Part shown: positions 50,481 through 62,073 of the stretch, in pieces
Position numbering within the stretch: position 1 is the first letter of the stretch
Layout of the letters: every line of letters begins with the position of its first letter
DNA from: Copromyces sp. CBS 386.78
Lineage: Eukaryota > Ascomycota > Sordariomycetes > Sordariales > Sordariaceae
Assembly: GCA_030685235.1 (NCBI GenBank)
Contig: MU839245.1
Span: 24,112-88,111 of the forward strand
DNA length: 64,000 bases
Direction of reading: 5' to 3'
Notes under the pieces: generated by a model
The model's database searches: none
Told to the model about the DNA's origin: nothing
Seen by the model: the letters and a program-made list of their open reading frames with translations, nothing else
Program-made: the position numbers and the translations under genes

Positions 50481-50690
50481 TAATAAGTCTACTATTTAAT
50501 AAAGAAAAATTAATATTTTATATAGCTTTTAATAAAATTTACTATATTAAATAGTAATTAACCGTTGTATAGATAATTATATTTAGGTTATAATATTATT
50601 TAATACTTTTATACTATTTCGCAGCAGTTTAATCTTTAACGTCGATAAATATTAGAGATTTTAGAATAATATTGACAAAATAGGATATAC

Positions 50691-51117
50691 GCGGCAAATT
50701 TTCTGGCCGATCCGATTACCCAGGTTGGCAACGTGCGAGTGTTCGGCGTTGAGCGTCTTTCATACCCAAAAAACCATATTATCCGACGACATGTATATGC
50801 AGGGCATATAATTTACTGCCCTCGTAGAAATCTTGAAAAATAGGCTGGAAACCCTATGTTCTACCCTTGTTTGGTGTATTTCTGCCTGTTGTATACCATA
50901 GGCCTGTTTTTACCCTGTTCTCAGACCCGGGGTTCCCTCTATAGGAGATGGCCTCACCACGATGCCATCCAATTCTTTCTCAGGACAGTGGTCGACGGAT
51001 TGATCGATGTTTTCAGTCTCATGTCTCTTTGTGGCCATGCCGGTCACCTACTGTCACGGTGACAGATGGCGCTATCATCAACTGCGTCAGTGCCCTCCCA
51101 ACAACCTCTCCTACTTG
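50691..51117. other. GC-balanced island between the RIP block and the copia element
   Basis: No gene is supported. It includes the perfect inverted repeat CTGTCACGGTGACAG at 51050-51064. At 50912-50945 a 34-bp segment matches the reverse complement of 12554-12587 at about 30 positions, so this island probably contains a repeat family also present in the block. A 68-codon frame at 50856-51062 is judged accidental. Confidence 0.5.
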
Positions 51118-51122
51118 AAAGA

Positions 51123-51410
51123 TGTCAGATTGGCACGTAGGGTAGAGATCAAAAGGTATGCAGTAAAAAGTAATTAATTCTAGTAATCCTTATCTCTATC
51201 CTTCTCGAGAATTACCAAAGTTTAAGTACAAGATCTAAAAATACTAGAAAACTAGTCCTTATATGGTAGTATTATCAAATAGTTCAAATATCGAGTCATA
51301 AGTATGAAGAGATCTCTATACCGTATATATAATATATAAGGTTATCCAGACAAGGAGGCATATACTAGACTAGAAGTCTGGCCATCTATGCATACCCTAA
51401 TAATCTAACA
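51123..51410 (-). repeat. 3' LTR of copia element (left side)
   Basis: Plus-strand reading starts TGTCAGATTGGCACGTAGGG and ends TAATCTAACA. Same length as its partner, differing by transitions. Confidence 0.92.
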
Positions 51411-54400
51411 CACCCCCTCAACTAAAGATCTCAAGGTAAAGTTAGAGAGAAAATAACCATTAAATATATAAAACTATTCCCAAATCTTAATTGTCTACTA
51501 CGTCTAAATCCAATATAAAACCTTTATCTTAATCCTTCTTATCTTTTAAAATATCTTTAATAGTTTCCATTCCTAATATTCTTCTAAATTCTATATATTT
51601 ATCTATTAATAAGACTTTTATTAGACTATCTATTAGCATTTTCTTTATTTTATAATAATCGACTTTAATAGATCCTTTTTAAATCTCCTATTATAACTAA
51701 TACTTATAAATATTAATATAGCGCAACTTAGTAGTTAGGTTATTATTTTCAACGGTAATAAAGCGGATCGTTTATTAATTATTATATTAGATTATAGGAG
51801 TTGGATTAATAAGGTTTACTAATCTCTTAATTAATTTAGCTGTAAAAATCGCTTCCTTAGCAATAAATCTTAAAATTAATAATTCTACTTCTATTATTAA
51901 AGTTATAATTATTGCTTGCTTAGTAGCTCCTTAATATATAAACCCCCCAAATAATCTAATCGTAAAGCTTTATAAGTTCTTACGGTCGAAGCGGTTATTT
52001 GTAAAGGAAGTATTTAATATTATTTCGAATATATTGCCACCCCTTAAAGCTATAGCGAATTTTCTAGTAGTATAAAGGTAGTATAATATTTTATTTATAG
52101 CCTTATAATAATTTAGCCCGGGGTTATAATAGTAACGAATTAATCTACTTATTACGAAGGCGATATTTAGTCTAATAATAATTGCGGCGTATAATATAGA
52201 GCCGATCTTGATTTAATACTAATAGATAAATTTCCTTAAAGCCTTATTCTTATAGGGTATTAATTCCTAGTTAATTATAGGAATAAAAGTAGTACGTTAA
52301 TCGTTAGTAAGGGCGTAAATTTTTTTAAGATACAATCGTTAGGACAACTATATTTTCCTTTACTTTCGGTTCTTAATTATTTCGATACTAAAGAACTATT
52401 GCAACTTATTTCCCCTAGTAAAGTAATACTGTTATTTTAAATCGGTTATATATTATTTAGCTTCTGCCTCTCATTTTTTAGGATAAGTGAAAATAATATT
52501 ATTTATATAATAGAAGATAAAAATACCGTTTTTAATAAAAATATAAGGCTCTTCAAGGATAAATTTAAAGCTATTATCGGTAAAAATACTAGTTAACTTT
52601 CGTTATTACAATAATAAAAATTTTTGTAATCTATAGAGTGCTTTATAAAATTGTAAAACTTTACTTTCTTTTTAATACCCTAGCGGCATTTTTATAAAAA
52701 CTTCTTTATTAAAATTAGCGTTAATAAAAGTATTAATTACGTCGTATTATATAAATTCGAAATTAAAACGAATAGCGATAGCTATAATAATTTAAAAAGA
52801 ACGCCTAACGAATATTAAAGTATACGTTTCTTATCCTATCTTTTACTACTAATCTCCTCGTATAACGAATTTTATTTTAACCTTTTTAAATTTACTATTC
52901 TTGAAAAACTTATATAGGTATACCCATATATAATCGAAGATTTACTTACTTCGAACCTTAGGTTCGTTACTATTGACTTCAACTTAAGTTTTTATCTTTT
53001 AATGACTTTTCAAGTGTTTTTATTCAATATTAAAGAATTATTATCGAAAAAGGTAATTATTAAGGTTTTAATATCGTTTTAGTAGTAGTAGAAGGTTGTG
53101 CCGATATATAATATTAAATTTATTGTTTTTAATAAAGCAATTAAATTAGGTTTTCGTAATAATATCCCCTTTATAGAGGGCGGTAAGCTAATATAGACGG
53201 CCGGCGTTAAATGCTACCTTCCAAAGGGTAAAACCTTCTATAATAATATCTTTTAAATAGTTATTTTAAAAAAGACTAGAGAAGAAAAATAATAGAAGTA
53301 ATATATTAAGAAGAGAGGGATAGTTGAGGATATAATTAAATAATATTTTTATCACGTCGTAACGTTTTATTCCCTATATTTCCTCATCGTCCTCCTAATC
53401 TAATAGTAAAATAAAAAATTATTCTAAGAGTTCGTTTATATTAATATCCTCAAAATCTACTCGGCTACTAAAGTAATTATAGGTTTTTTAGGGTTAGTCA
53501 ATTTATATAAATAAATTTATAAGTTCGTCAAAAGTAATTTTAAGAGTAGTTCTTTCCTTTAATACGTCCCTTATAAAAGTAATATTTTTATTAAAGATTA
53601 TATTTCTCGTATTAATTATTTAATTAATATAAAGGTTCTAAATTCGATAAATAGAGGAAGATAAATACCCGATAAAATAGCCGATCTATACCTTTAAATT
53701 ATATTTTTTTTACCTTTCTTTTTTAAATTGGACAGTAGTAATTATAGTATAAGTTTTATAATTATAAACCCTAAAATATAATAAATCTAGTTTATATAAA
53801 GTTATAAAACTACGTTAGCGGATAATAATTATATAAAAACATTTGTATAGGGATTTCTAATTATAGAAATAGCGAGGGGATTTATTAGCGAAATATATAG
53901 TTGTAAAAGTAATTTCTAACTATATATCTTCTAGGATCTTTAAACTTTAAGCTATTGCCCTCCCTTTCTCTTTAATTATACCCCCTAAACGTTTAGCCCC
54001 GCTATTTTAAACCTAAGTATTAAATACGTAAACTTCGATTTAAATTCCTTTAATAGCGAAGAAATCTTCTATAGTTTAAAATCTAATAATTTCGTTATTG
54101 TATTCGACGTATTGTAATTTAATATTATATCGGTTTTCGAAAATAATAAATAAGTCGGTTAGAGTAATAATAAAAAATATTACTATCTTATCTTTAAAAT
54201 AATAATCCTAAATATAGCCGGTATACTGATGAATAATAAATATAACGCTAGTATAACTTATTTTACTAAGTTCGAAGTCGAAAAAATCGATAGCTAATCT
54301 TTCCCCTAAATTATTACCTCGTAATTTATACCGTCGTATAATTTACCGTTTAATCTTTAAAATAATATACGTATTATATTAAATAATTAATAGTCCCTTG

Positions 54401-56580
54401 AAGTATATTCTTTCAACATTATAAAAATAACTAAGCATTTAAGAACTATAGTAGCCAAAGCGATAATATTAAAAGTAGCTACTCTTCTTATAGTATTTAC
54501 AATTAATATAGGAATTAAATTAATTCTTTCTTATAAAGAAATTAGCCCGTATTTTAATAAAGGGGAAAATTTCGAAAATTATTTAACTATATTATATAAA
54601 TAATTTACAAAAAAATATATAATTTAAAGATTATAAGTAATTATTAAATAATTTATAATTTTAATAATACCTTTACTATTATAAGAGCTAAAGAAATACA
54701 AAATTAATTATAAAATCTAATATAAAAACTATATCCTTTAGCCTTAACCTCTTTAAACCGTTCTTCCCTTAAATAGTAATATCAATCGTTCTATATCCTT
54801 AAATTAGTAAAGTTAAATTACCAACCTAAAGAACTTTTTTATAAAAGGTTCGTCGAAATAAAATAAAGCGGGAGATTTCGTTAAAAACGTATATCGAATT
54901 TCTAGAGTCGAGAATTACGCAATTTTTAAGTAGGTAAATTATATTTTCGCCTTCCCCTATTTAGAAGGTTACCTAATTAATATTAAAAGTAGTATAATAG
55001 ACGTCTTCGTATACGGGTTAATTTTAAGAATTATCGTTATTAATATTATTAACTTCCTAATCCGCTTAATAATTTTCGTTGCTATTAAAGTCGTTACCAA
55101 ATTCCTCTATAGAAGGAATATTATATTACTTTACTAATTATTTATAAAAGACTTCGATTTTACAGCGGAACTAATTATTAATTTAAAGATTTTTCTTAAT
55201 AATCTTATAAATATCCTAATTTCCTTTCTAATTAGCTTTTACTAAATAAGGGAAAAAATACTAATATTTCTTAAATAAATAAACACCTCGCTTATAAACT
55301 TTAACAAAGAAAAGATTCAACTAAATTAATTCATTTCCTCTTATTTTAATTTAATTTATTTTAGTAGGAATTCCTATTATTAACTTTACTTTTATTTAAG
55401 GTTAATTTAAATCTAAAACCTCCCCTCTTAATATTTTAAACTTTATTTATTAATATAGTAAGGGTCTTTTTATAAATTCCTATCTTTCGAAAATTTCTGG
55501 AGATTATACGAAAATCTAGTACGTTCTCCTTAATTTGAACGAAGTAATAACGGTTAACGCCGGCTACCTATAAGGGGCGGACTATACTAAAATATATAAA
55601 TAAGTCGTTAAATTAAGCGTTGGCTTAAATAATTTTAAAGATTTTATAGCGCTTAACTAGTATTATAAAAGTATCCTATCCGTCAATCCACTTTACTATA
55701 CTTTTTTTAAATATTTTATTAAAGGTTTTAAAATAATTATAGTAAACCCGACGAATATTTATTTAAATATTAATAGGGCGGTAATTATATATTCATTTAA
55801 AAGTAATAAATTAGGCTAAAATTAATTTTAAAATTTCGAAAGCGCTAACCTTCAATTTAGGGCTAACAATCTCTTATATTTAAATTCTAATCTTACTATT
55901 ATAAAATTTAAAATCGCTAACGATTTTATACTATAAACTATTAGAATTTTAATCGTTAAAAAGTTAATTTTTACTAATTTAAATAAGGTTAATCGGGGAT
56001 ACTAATAGGTTTCTAGTCTAATCCTTAATAGATCTACTAGTAATTTTAGTAATATAGGGTATTTAAGTGCCTTTTTAAATATTTAAATCGGCAGAAATCG
56101 TTATTAAAGGTATTATTATAAAAGATAATACTATTATTCGAATTATAAAGCAAAGAGTAAATATAGTAGAAGAAGAATAATTAGTATCGTTTATTCCTTT
56201 AAAAGTATTTAAATAAACGTATTAAAGGGTACTATTTTTCAATTTCGTAATATTTATTTATATTAAGGTAATATAAATAATTACCGTAGTAGAGAGAAGA
56301 TATAAGGATAAGGATTATCTATTGAAAATAGGGGCTAGTTTTTTACCTAGGAAGTAATTAATTAACTAATACCCTTCGGCGAGACTAAGAAATTCGTTTT
56401 CCCAATCCCTATACTTATTAAGTATATTAAAATAAGGACGGGAAGTCTTAATAGAAAAGTTAATAGTAGGAAGAGTTATTATAATTATTTTAATTAATAA
56501 TACTAATATAGAAGGTAGGTAAGATATAAGTACTTCTAAATAGTCTTATAATATAACGATATAATATTCAAACTATTAAT
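51411..56580 (-). pseudogene. copia polyprotein remains (GAG-IN-RT-RNase H)
   Basis: Minus-strand reading. Integrase shows RLAIDFFDFELSKISYTSVI followed by HQYTGYI at about 54340-54220, retaining the first catalytic Asp. RT shows GIFIFYYINN, where YINN at 52509-52498 replaces YVDD. RNase H has KQAIITLIIEVELLILRFIA then KEAI (about 51930-51850), matching the copia TEAEY...AAKEA region. The C-terminus has a KKMLIDSLIK segment near 51650, corresponding to M-(I/L)-AD-(G/I)-LTK. The 55200-56580 part should hold gag but was not resolved. TAA/TAG interruptions are dense. Confidence 0.8.
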
Positions 56581-56868
56581 TATTAAATTAGTACGTAGGG
56601 TAGAGATCAAAAGGTATGCAGTAAAAGGTAATTAATTCTAGTAATCTTTATTTCTATCCTTCTCGAGAATTACCAAAGTTTAAGTACAAGATCCAAGGAT
56701 ACTAGGAAACTAGTCCTCATACGGTAATATCGTCAAACAGCTCAAATATCGAATCATAAGTATAAGGGAATCTCTACACCGCATATACAGTATATAAAAT
56801 TATCCAAACAGGGAGGCACATACTAGACCAGAAGTCTGGCCATCCATGCACACCCTGATAATCTGACA
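56581..56868 (-). repeat. 5' LTR of copia element (right side)
   Basis: Plus-strand reading starts TATTAAATTAGTACGTAGGG, which is TGTCAGATTGGCACGTAGGG with C-to-T and G-to-A changes, and ends AATCTGACA. Its right half is almost unmutated (GAAGTCTGGCCATCCATGCA). Confidence 0.92.
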
Positions 56869-56873
56869 AAAGA

Positions 56874-58019
56874 CGTAATCAAGCTCAAGTGGAACACGGT
56901 CCATAATTGGGTGGTCCATATGCCGCTAGGCAGATAGTGTGGATGGCAACCCACGCTGCTAGTGTACCATTGTTTTCGAGGTCGGTAGTATCCGCAGCGA
57001 GAGTTTGTACTTTTTCGACCTGGTCCTGACACATCCCGAGACAACAACAGAAGCGCAGCATCCTCCCAATCACGCTCTTGGACGCAGTCGTCTGTTGTCT
57101 CGGTACATACAGTCACTTATAGTATGTAGTGTAGAGGTAGAGGCAGACGGGAGGTTCGTGCTTGTAATCCATCCGGTGCATCTTCTCCCTCATTACTCTA
57201 ATATCTGCCGGTTGCTGGTTTCAGTCACCTGAGCGATCGCCTACCTACATACAGCGGCAGTTACGACTTGTCACGCAGTTGAGGATTCTATGTTATGCCC
57301 ATGGTCATGAGTGGGCGAGTCCAACGTCGAGGAGGTAGGTCCGGATGGCACCTCTTTAAACATCGAGCCTGTCACTTCCCAACTTGGAACAGTCGGAAAA
57401 ATGGAGATATTCTGGCAACGGAAAGGTGAACATGAAGAACAGGGCATGCCATTTCCCGCCATTCCGCCTATCCTCCAGACCCATCACGATCCCCATCTCA
57501 TTGCCCATCGGCCTATGATTCTCTTCCGCCTTATCCACCCTCGACTCGCCCTCACATCCCTGTCCCTTTCTAGAGTCTCTTCGTTCTCTGCAAGAGTCTT
57601 TGGCCCGCCCTCCCTGGTACGTCGGCGGATCCACAACGTCTACATCTTGTCATTATTTTCCTCGAGTGTCTAACTCGTCATTCTTTCTTTTCACCTCGTC
57701 TTCTCGCTTGCCCATTTCTCTCGCTTCCTTGTCCTCTCTCCCATATCTATCCCTGACTATACGCTCTCGACATCGCATAAAGCAACATCTTTCTCTTTCC
57801 CATATCATGCGCCGTTATCGCTCATAGCGTCGCCACTACGTCCGTTTACCTGATAGCCGCATACCACTACATCCCTACATCCCGTTTTCGAACTTTACCG
57901 TTGATGCGAAATAAACATATTTTCTGGCCATATCCACCGCCTTTCGCAATTGTCTCTTCGGCAGCACCAAAGACACATCGCCAGGACACCCGTATCTCTG
58001 CGTTCCCCACAAACCGGCC
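56874..58019. promoter_or_regulatory. Upstream region of the creD-like gene
   Basis: GC-balanced DNA between the copia insertion and the arrestin start. A long pyrimidine-rich tract (about 57670-57810, with TTCTTTCTTTTCACC and CTTGTCCTCTCTCCC) probably marks the transcription start region. The open frame 57311-57673 upstream of it has no family resemblance and ends in the CT tract, so it is not called. The copia element ends about 1.15 kb upstream of the ATG. Confidence 0.5.
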
Positions 58020-60040
58020 ATGCCGTTCACCAATCCCTTCACTTCGGTGACAGGGAAGCATGCCTACACTTACTTTGACATTCGGTATGCCTTGACGCCG
58101 CGCCCTGCAGTTTGCACTTTGACCTTGCGCCCAAGACGGTAGCTAATCCAAGGTCATTTAGACTTGAGAATGACTTCATCGTCTTCCGCGGCAATGAGCA
58201 CGAATCTGCTGGCCAATTATTGCAGGGTACCGTTGTGCTATGCCTACCAGCGCCGTTGAAAATCGAAGATGTCCATTTAAGGTTGACGGGATCTCTGCAC
58301 ATGAGGTAGGTGCATAGAATGGAGTCCAGAGTTCAAATGTCAGATGGAAGCTAACAGGTGATGCCCAGTTGGAACGACCCTCGAGTCACTGCCGCCGGAA
58401 TATCAAACCACAAGATCGACCGCACAAGCACGATATACTCGCACCGATGGAAGCCCTTCGTCGGCGTCGGCGCTGAAAGCCAGTCTATCGGTAGCCCCAA
58501 TGGCCTCATGACCAGGGGTGTTACGCTACCCGCCGGAAATTACGAATGGCCCTTTGAGCTGATGCTGCCGGGAGACATGACTGAGAGTGTCGAGGGTCTC
58601 CGCGAAGCGAGTCTCACCTACAAACTTAAGGCTACGGTAGCACGAGGCAAGCTGGCCTACGATCTCCACGCCTACAAACGTCTGCGCATCATCCGAACAC
58701 TCGACCCGTCTACCCTAGAATTTCTTCACACCATGAGCGTGGAAAACATCTGGCCGAACAAGGTTGAGTACTCGATCATGATTCCCAAGAAGGCTGTTGT
58801 TTTTGGCAGCACAATTCCTTTGCAAACCAGGTTTACGCCTCTTTTAAAGGGCCTGGAGCTGGGAGAGATCACCATCAGACTGCTGGAGGTTCATGACTTC
58901 ATGATTCAGTCACATTCAGGTTACGGTATGCGCGAGCACAAGAAGGAGCGGGAAGTCTCGGTTTGGAAGATCCCGATCGAGAGGGAGAAGCACTGGCAAG
59001 ATGTCATCGAGGATACTGGACAGGAAGGATGGGTGATGAACACAGGGCTCGACTTGCCACGGACGCTAGGCAAATGTGTGCAGGATGTCAACGCTCACGG
59101 AATCAAGGTGCGCCACAAGTTGAAGGTGGTGCTCGCTCTACACAACCCGGATGGGCATATTTCGGAACTTCGCGCAACCTTGCCTGTTTCGATCTTCATC
59201 TCCCCCAACATGCCATTGGATGAAGAGGGCAACCTGGTGAGGCAGATGCCTAATGGGACCACGCCTGGGGATGTGGTTGCCGCTCCTCCTCCAAGGTACG
59301 ACGAACATACACTAGACCAGCTCTACGAAGATATGGAACCCATGGGCCTGCAGACTCCGGCTGGCATGGCGAGCCCGTTGTACGGCCACTCTCGCGCAGG
59401 ATCGGTCGAGAATCTCGCAGCATTACTTCACAGCCATAGCACGGCGGTCCCCCCGGCAGCACTCACGTCTAGGTTACAGAGTATGTCCCTGGAGCGTTCG
59501 AGCCGCAGCACCTCGTGGCATGATGGAGATTCGGAGGCTGCCACACCGAATAATGGCCCCATGGACAGCGTTCACAGTTCGGCTCTTCCGTCGGCACCCC
59601 TAACACGGCAGAACAGCGACGATAATATCGTTGCCGGGGCCATGTCGGGATATCATACGCCAGAGCACTTGGACTTTTCGGGCATAATGGAGCTCAGCAA
59701 GGTCCCGAGTTACCACACGGCGGTCAAGACACCAGTTCGGCCCATAATGTACCCCGAGGGCACGGTTCTGCCTGACTACGTGGCTGCGACAGGCGCTTCT
59801 GGGACAACCACTCCTGGGTCGCCAGAACTTGGTCACTCAGAGACTGGTGATGGTGCAAGCAAAGTGGAAGAGCGTAGTTTCGTTCCGGAAGCGCCGCGGC
59901 GCAAGTCAACGCGGTCGCGGCTCGCCTTCACGCTCTCGCACATCCCACACATCCATCACTCGCATTCACACCACCACGGTCACTCCCCTTCAGAGTCTGA
60001 AGATCGCAGACGGCACCCGTCGATGATGCAGGCCAATTGA
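58020..60040 (+). CDS. creD: CreD/ApyA-like alpha-arrestin, ubiquitin-ligase adaptor, 3 exons
   Basis: Exons 58020-58084, 58162-58305 and 58369-60040 join in phase to 626 codons; introns are 77 and 63 nt, the second with a CTAAC branch point. Arrestin N domain is about residues 18-190 (YFDIR split by intron 1, then LENDFIVFRGNE), and arrestin C about 195-350 (MSVENIWPNKVEYSI, GIKVRHKLKVVLALHNPDGH, PVSIFISPN). A PPxY motif, PPRY, lies at residues 377-380, with weaker VPSY (515-518) and LPDY (537-540); these are docking sites for Rsp5/HulA-type ligases. The tail is Ser/Thr-rich and ends in a His cluster. Aspergillus CreD acts with HulA in permease ubiquitination and carbon repression; that role here is inferred. 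The ATG opens MPFTNPFTSVTGKHAYTYFD, as in relatives. Confidence 0.9.
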
Positions 60041-61170
60041 GTAGAGGTTTGCCGGGGCATGTGTTTCTTTCGCGATCAGAACCCGTGGTGATCTAGCTTG
60101 TTCTTGGCTGGTCAAATAATTACGCATACTTGCACGGAGTTTAGGTTAGGATGGCGACAAAGGGCTTCTTTTGGTTATTGGCTTTTCTCTTTTTCGTTGG
60201 GCGCGTATGATTTGGGAAAACAGCGGACTGGGAACGGCGATTGGTGATAGAACTGGCTTTTACAGGAGCATACTTGTTGGGAGATGCCCGCACTTTACTA
60301 CCATCTACATAGAATCTGATACCCCCTTCCTCAAAATGGACAATGCCGAGTACTTACTCTTAACAATATACAAAAAAGAACATCTCTACTAGCTGTCGAC
60401 ATGTTGTTACACCTGATCAAATTCAAGGCCGGAAAAGAATGTCATTGTCTAGCAATTTGAAGCCATGTGATGAGATGCGATGTAACGCAGTGTAACCCGA
60501 CCATGTCGCGACATGCGACAAGATAACGGCGGGCGCGCCGCTCGAATTGGATATGGGGGAGGACGGCTTCGGGTCAGGATGTCCTACCGGTGCCCTACCG
60601 TTGTTTGACAAGAGTCTTGTTTAGGCTATGCCGCGCCATACGTCATTTGAGACAGATTTGCATCGCCGCCGTCAAGGCCATGGTGGTATTCTTGACAATC
60701 GCGCTCATCTCATTTCCTATCCTCTTCTGCGTGGTTACCCCAGAAAGCACCGAAAACTTAATCGACAATCTTTGGCTTCGCACGTTGGAATAGCGACTAT
60801 CAATGCATGTACAGATGAAGCATGCGAGGATCATGAAAAAAAGTGGACAAGACACCAAGGCTCTTCAACCCCGCCACATCTCCACGGGAGAGAGGAGCAA
60901 CTGGATTGGGGAGGACAATGCCCCACGGCCAAGACATACGTCATACCATCTACGATGATCCGCGCAGGGATGAATCGACCTGTTCGGCTTCAGCTTGAGC
61001 TTTCGCGGTGCCCTCTTTTGGGAAGCTGCCAATCATCGTGAGGTGTGGAATCGCGCTCGCAAGGTGCCCAAAAGTGTCGCAGGGGTTTTTTTTTTTTTTT
61101 TTTTTTCCCTTTTTTTTTTTTTTTTTTTTCCACTGCGCTGCACAATGCACATGGCCCATTTCAGCCTGTA
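60041..61170. other. Intergenic, downstream of creD
   Basis: GC-balanced DNA with the likely creD 3' UTR. A short palindrome TGTCGCGACATGCGACA lies near 60512, and poly-T runs precede the MITE. Several frames of 60-137 codons lack any signature. No RNA gene was recognised. Confidence 0.5.
61086..61129 (+). repeat. T21-CCC-T20 homopolymer pair
   Basis: Two T runs (61086-61106 and 61110-61129) separated by CCC, 41 bp before the MITE. Poly-Phe and poly-Lys frames across it are spurious. Confidence 0.93.
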
Positions 61171-61501
61171 CAGTCAGCACCCCTGTAAATGCAACACACT
61201 CTGGGAGCAACGCCCCTGCAATTGCAACAGTAACTCCCAAAACACCCCTTTTTATAAGGGGAAGCGCAAACCTGCAATTGGCAATAGTAAAAACAGGGAT
61301 TTGCTCTCAAGTTTGTATAGTAGAATGTAAAAAGCGGGTCTAGTAGAGGGTAAATATTACTTGGTATACTTGTTTTGGTGTATCTTTTTTGACGGGTTGG
61401 AGAGAAAATAGTCTGCGCATAGTACTACTTAGAGCAACACCCCTGTAATTGCAACACCTGGGGCCAGATTTTGGGTGTTGCTGGAGCTAGGATGCTGACT
61501 G
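61171..61501. mobile_element. 331-bp MITE, Fot1/pogo-like ends, TA duplication
   Basis: The left end reads CAGTCAGCACCCCTGTAAAT; the reverse complement of the right end reads CAGTCAGCATCCTAGC. TA flanks both ends (61169-61170 and 61502-61503). Inside, GCAACACCCCTGTAATTGCAAC-like units repeat in both orientations. The CAGTCAGCACCC-type terminus resembles what I recall of Fot1/Pot2 ends, hence a Tc1/mariner/pogo passenger. No transposase frame is present. Confidence 0.72.
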
Positions 61502-61503
61502 TA

Positions 61504-62073
61504 CCTCGCTGCACCGATGCTGCAGGGCTCATCGCAAGAGGCGTTCCACTTATGCCGGCCGATTGGCGAATGGGCTGAGACGGTCACAATCTCCAAGTCT
61601 CTCTAAAAGATCCACCTTGTGTGAACTGGACACTGCACCGCCCAGCTTGCTTGGGGGTTTGTGAAGCGACACTCCTGCGAGGTTGGACCAAGAAGGATCC
61701 CCTCCTTTACAGGGTCTGGATGACTTCATCCACATTGTCCTCCTGCGCGCCGACTCAGCTGGGTCACCCACTTGCACAGGGTTGGACGAACACCTCAGGC
61801 TGTGAACCCAGCCGCTTGGAACTCGCTTTAAACCCATCCTTGCTCCTTTCTTGCGTGATCTTTTTAAGGCGAGTACAACTTTGGCAGAAGTCTTGCTCTT
61901 TCTAAACTATAGGGTTTCTGCGACTGTATTCCATACCACGATAATCAACAAACCACTGCGAGTAACCACATCTGCAGAGCAGACATCTATACAACCTTCA
62001 CTTGACTCGCGACAAGAGCAAACTCTTTTTTTTTCTAAGTGGAAAAGGAAAAAAAATAAAAACAGCGCAAATC
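61504..62073. promoter_or_regulatory. Upstream region of the SLM1-like gene
   Basis: About 570 bp between the MITE and the SLM1-like ATG. Near the start it has a T9 run (about 62028-62036) and A-rich sequence just before the ATG, including AAAAAATAAAAAC. No other gene is seen. Confidence 0.45.

Larger units (their letters stand above)
8226..50690. other. 42-kb AT-rich block shaped by RIP
   Basis: Composition falls sharply at about 8225 and recovers at about 50690. Within the block CpA and TpG look strongly depleted and TpA is very abundant, while CpG is kept. That is the footprint of C-to-T change at CpA in duplicated DNA. Two retrotransposon families here can be read in their original frame only if TAA/TAG are taken as former Gln/Trp codons. 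Stretches in which I recognise nothing beyond this bias include 8226-9190, 9990-10540, 10700-12820, 13150-14550, 15960-19247, 20091-22690, 23000-24330, 25540-26700 and 49532-50100. They are most likely older, unrecognisable transposon remains. Confidence 0.88.
51123..56868 (-). mobile_element. Ty1/copia retrotransposon, 5.7 kb, minus strand, RIP-killed
   Basis: Two 288-bp LTRs (51123-51410 and 56581-56868) are flanked by exact AAAGA duplications (51118-51122 and 56869-56873). Coding is on the minus strand, so the right LTR is the 5' one. The internal 5,170 bp encodes IN before RT before RNase H, the copia order. It interrupted GC-balanced DNA, and its body is heavily AT-shifted by RIP. Confidence 0.92.

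Noticed and set aside
8226..50690. Mitochondrial DNA insertion as the cause of AT richness
   Set aside because: CpG retention with CpA/TpG loss and readable Ty3/gypsy polymerases point to RIP of nuclear transposons; no mitochondrial gene was seen.
57311..57673. 120-codon frame upstream of creD
   Set aside because: No recognisable domain; its 3' end lies in the CT-rich promoter tract.
60950..61343. Poly-Phe and poly-Lys frames
   Set aside because: They cross the T21-CCC-T20 run and the MITE.
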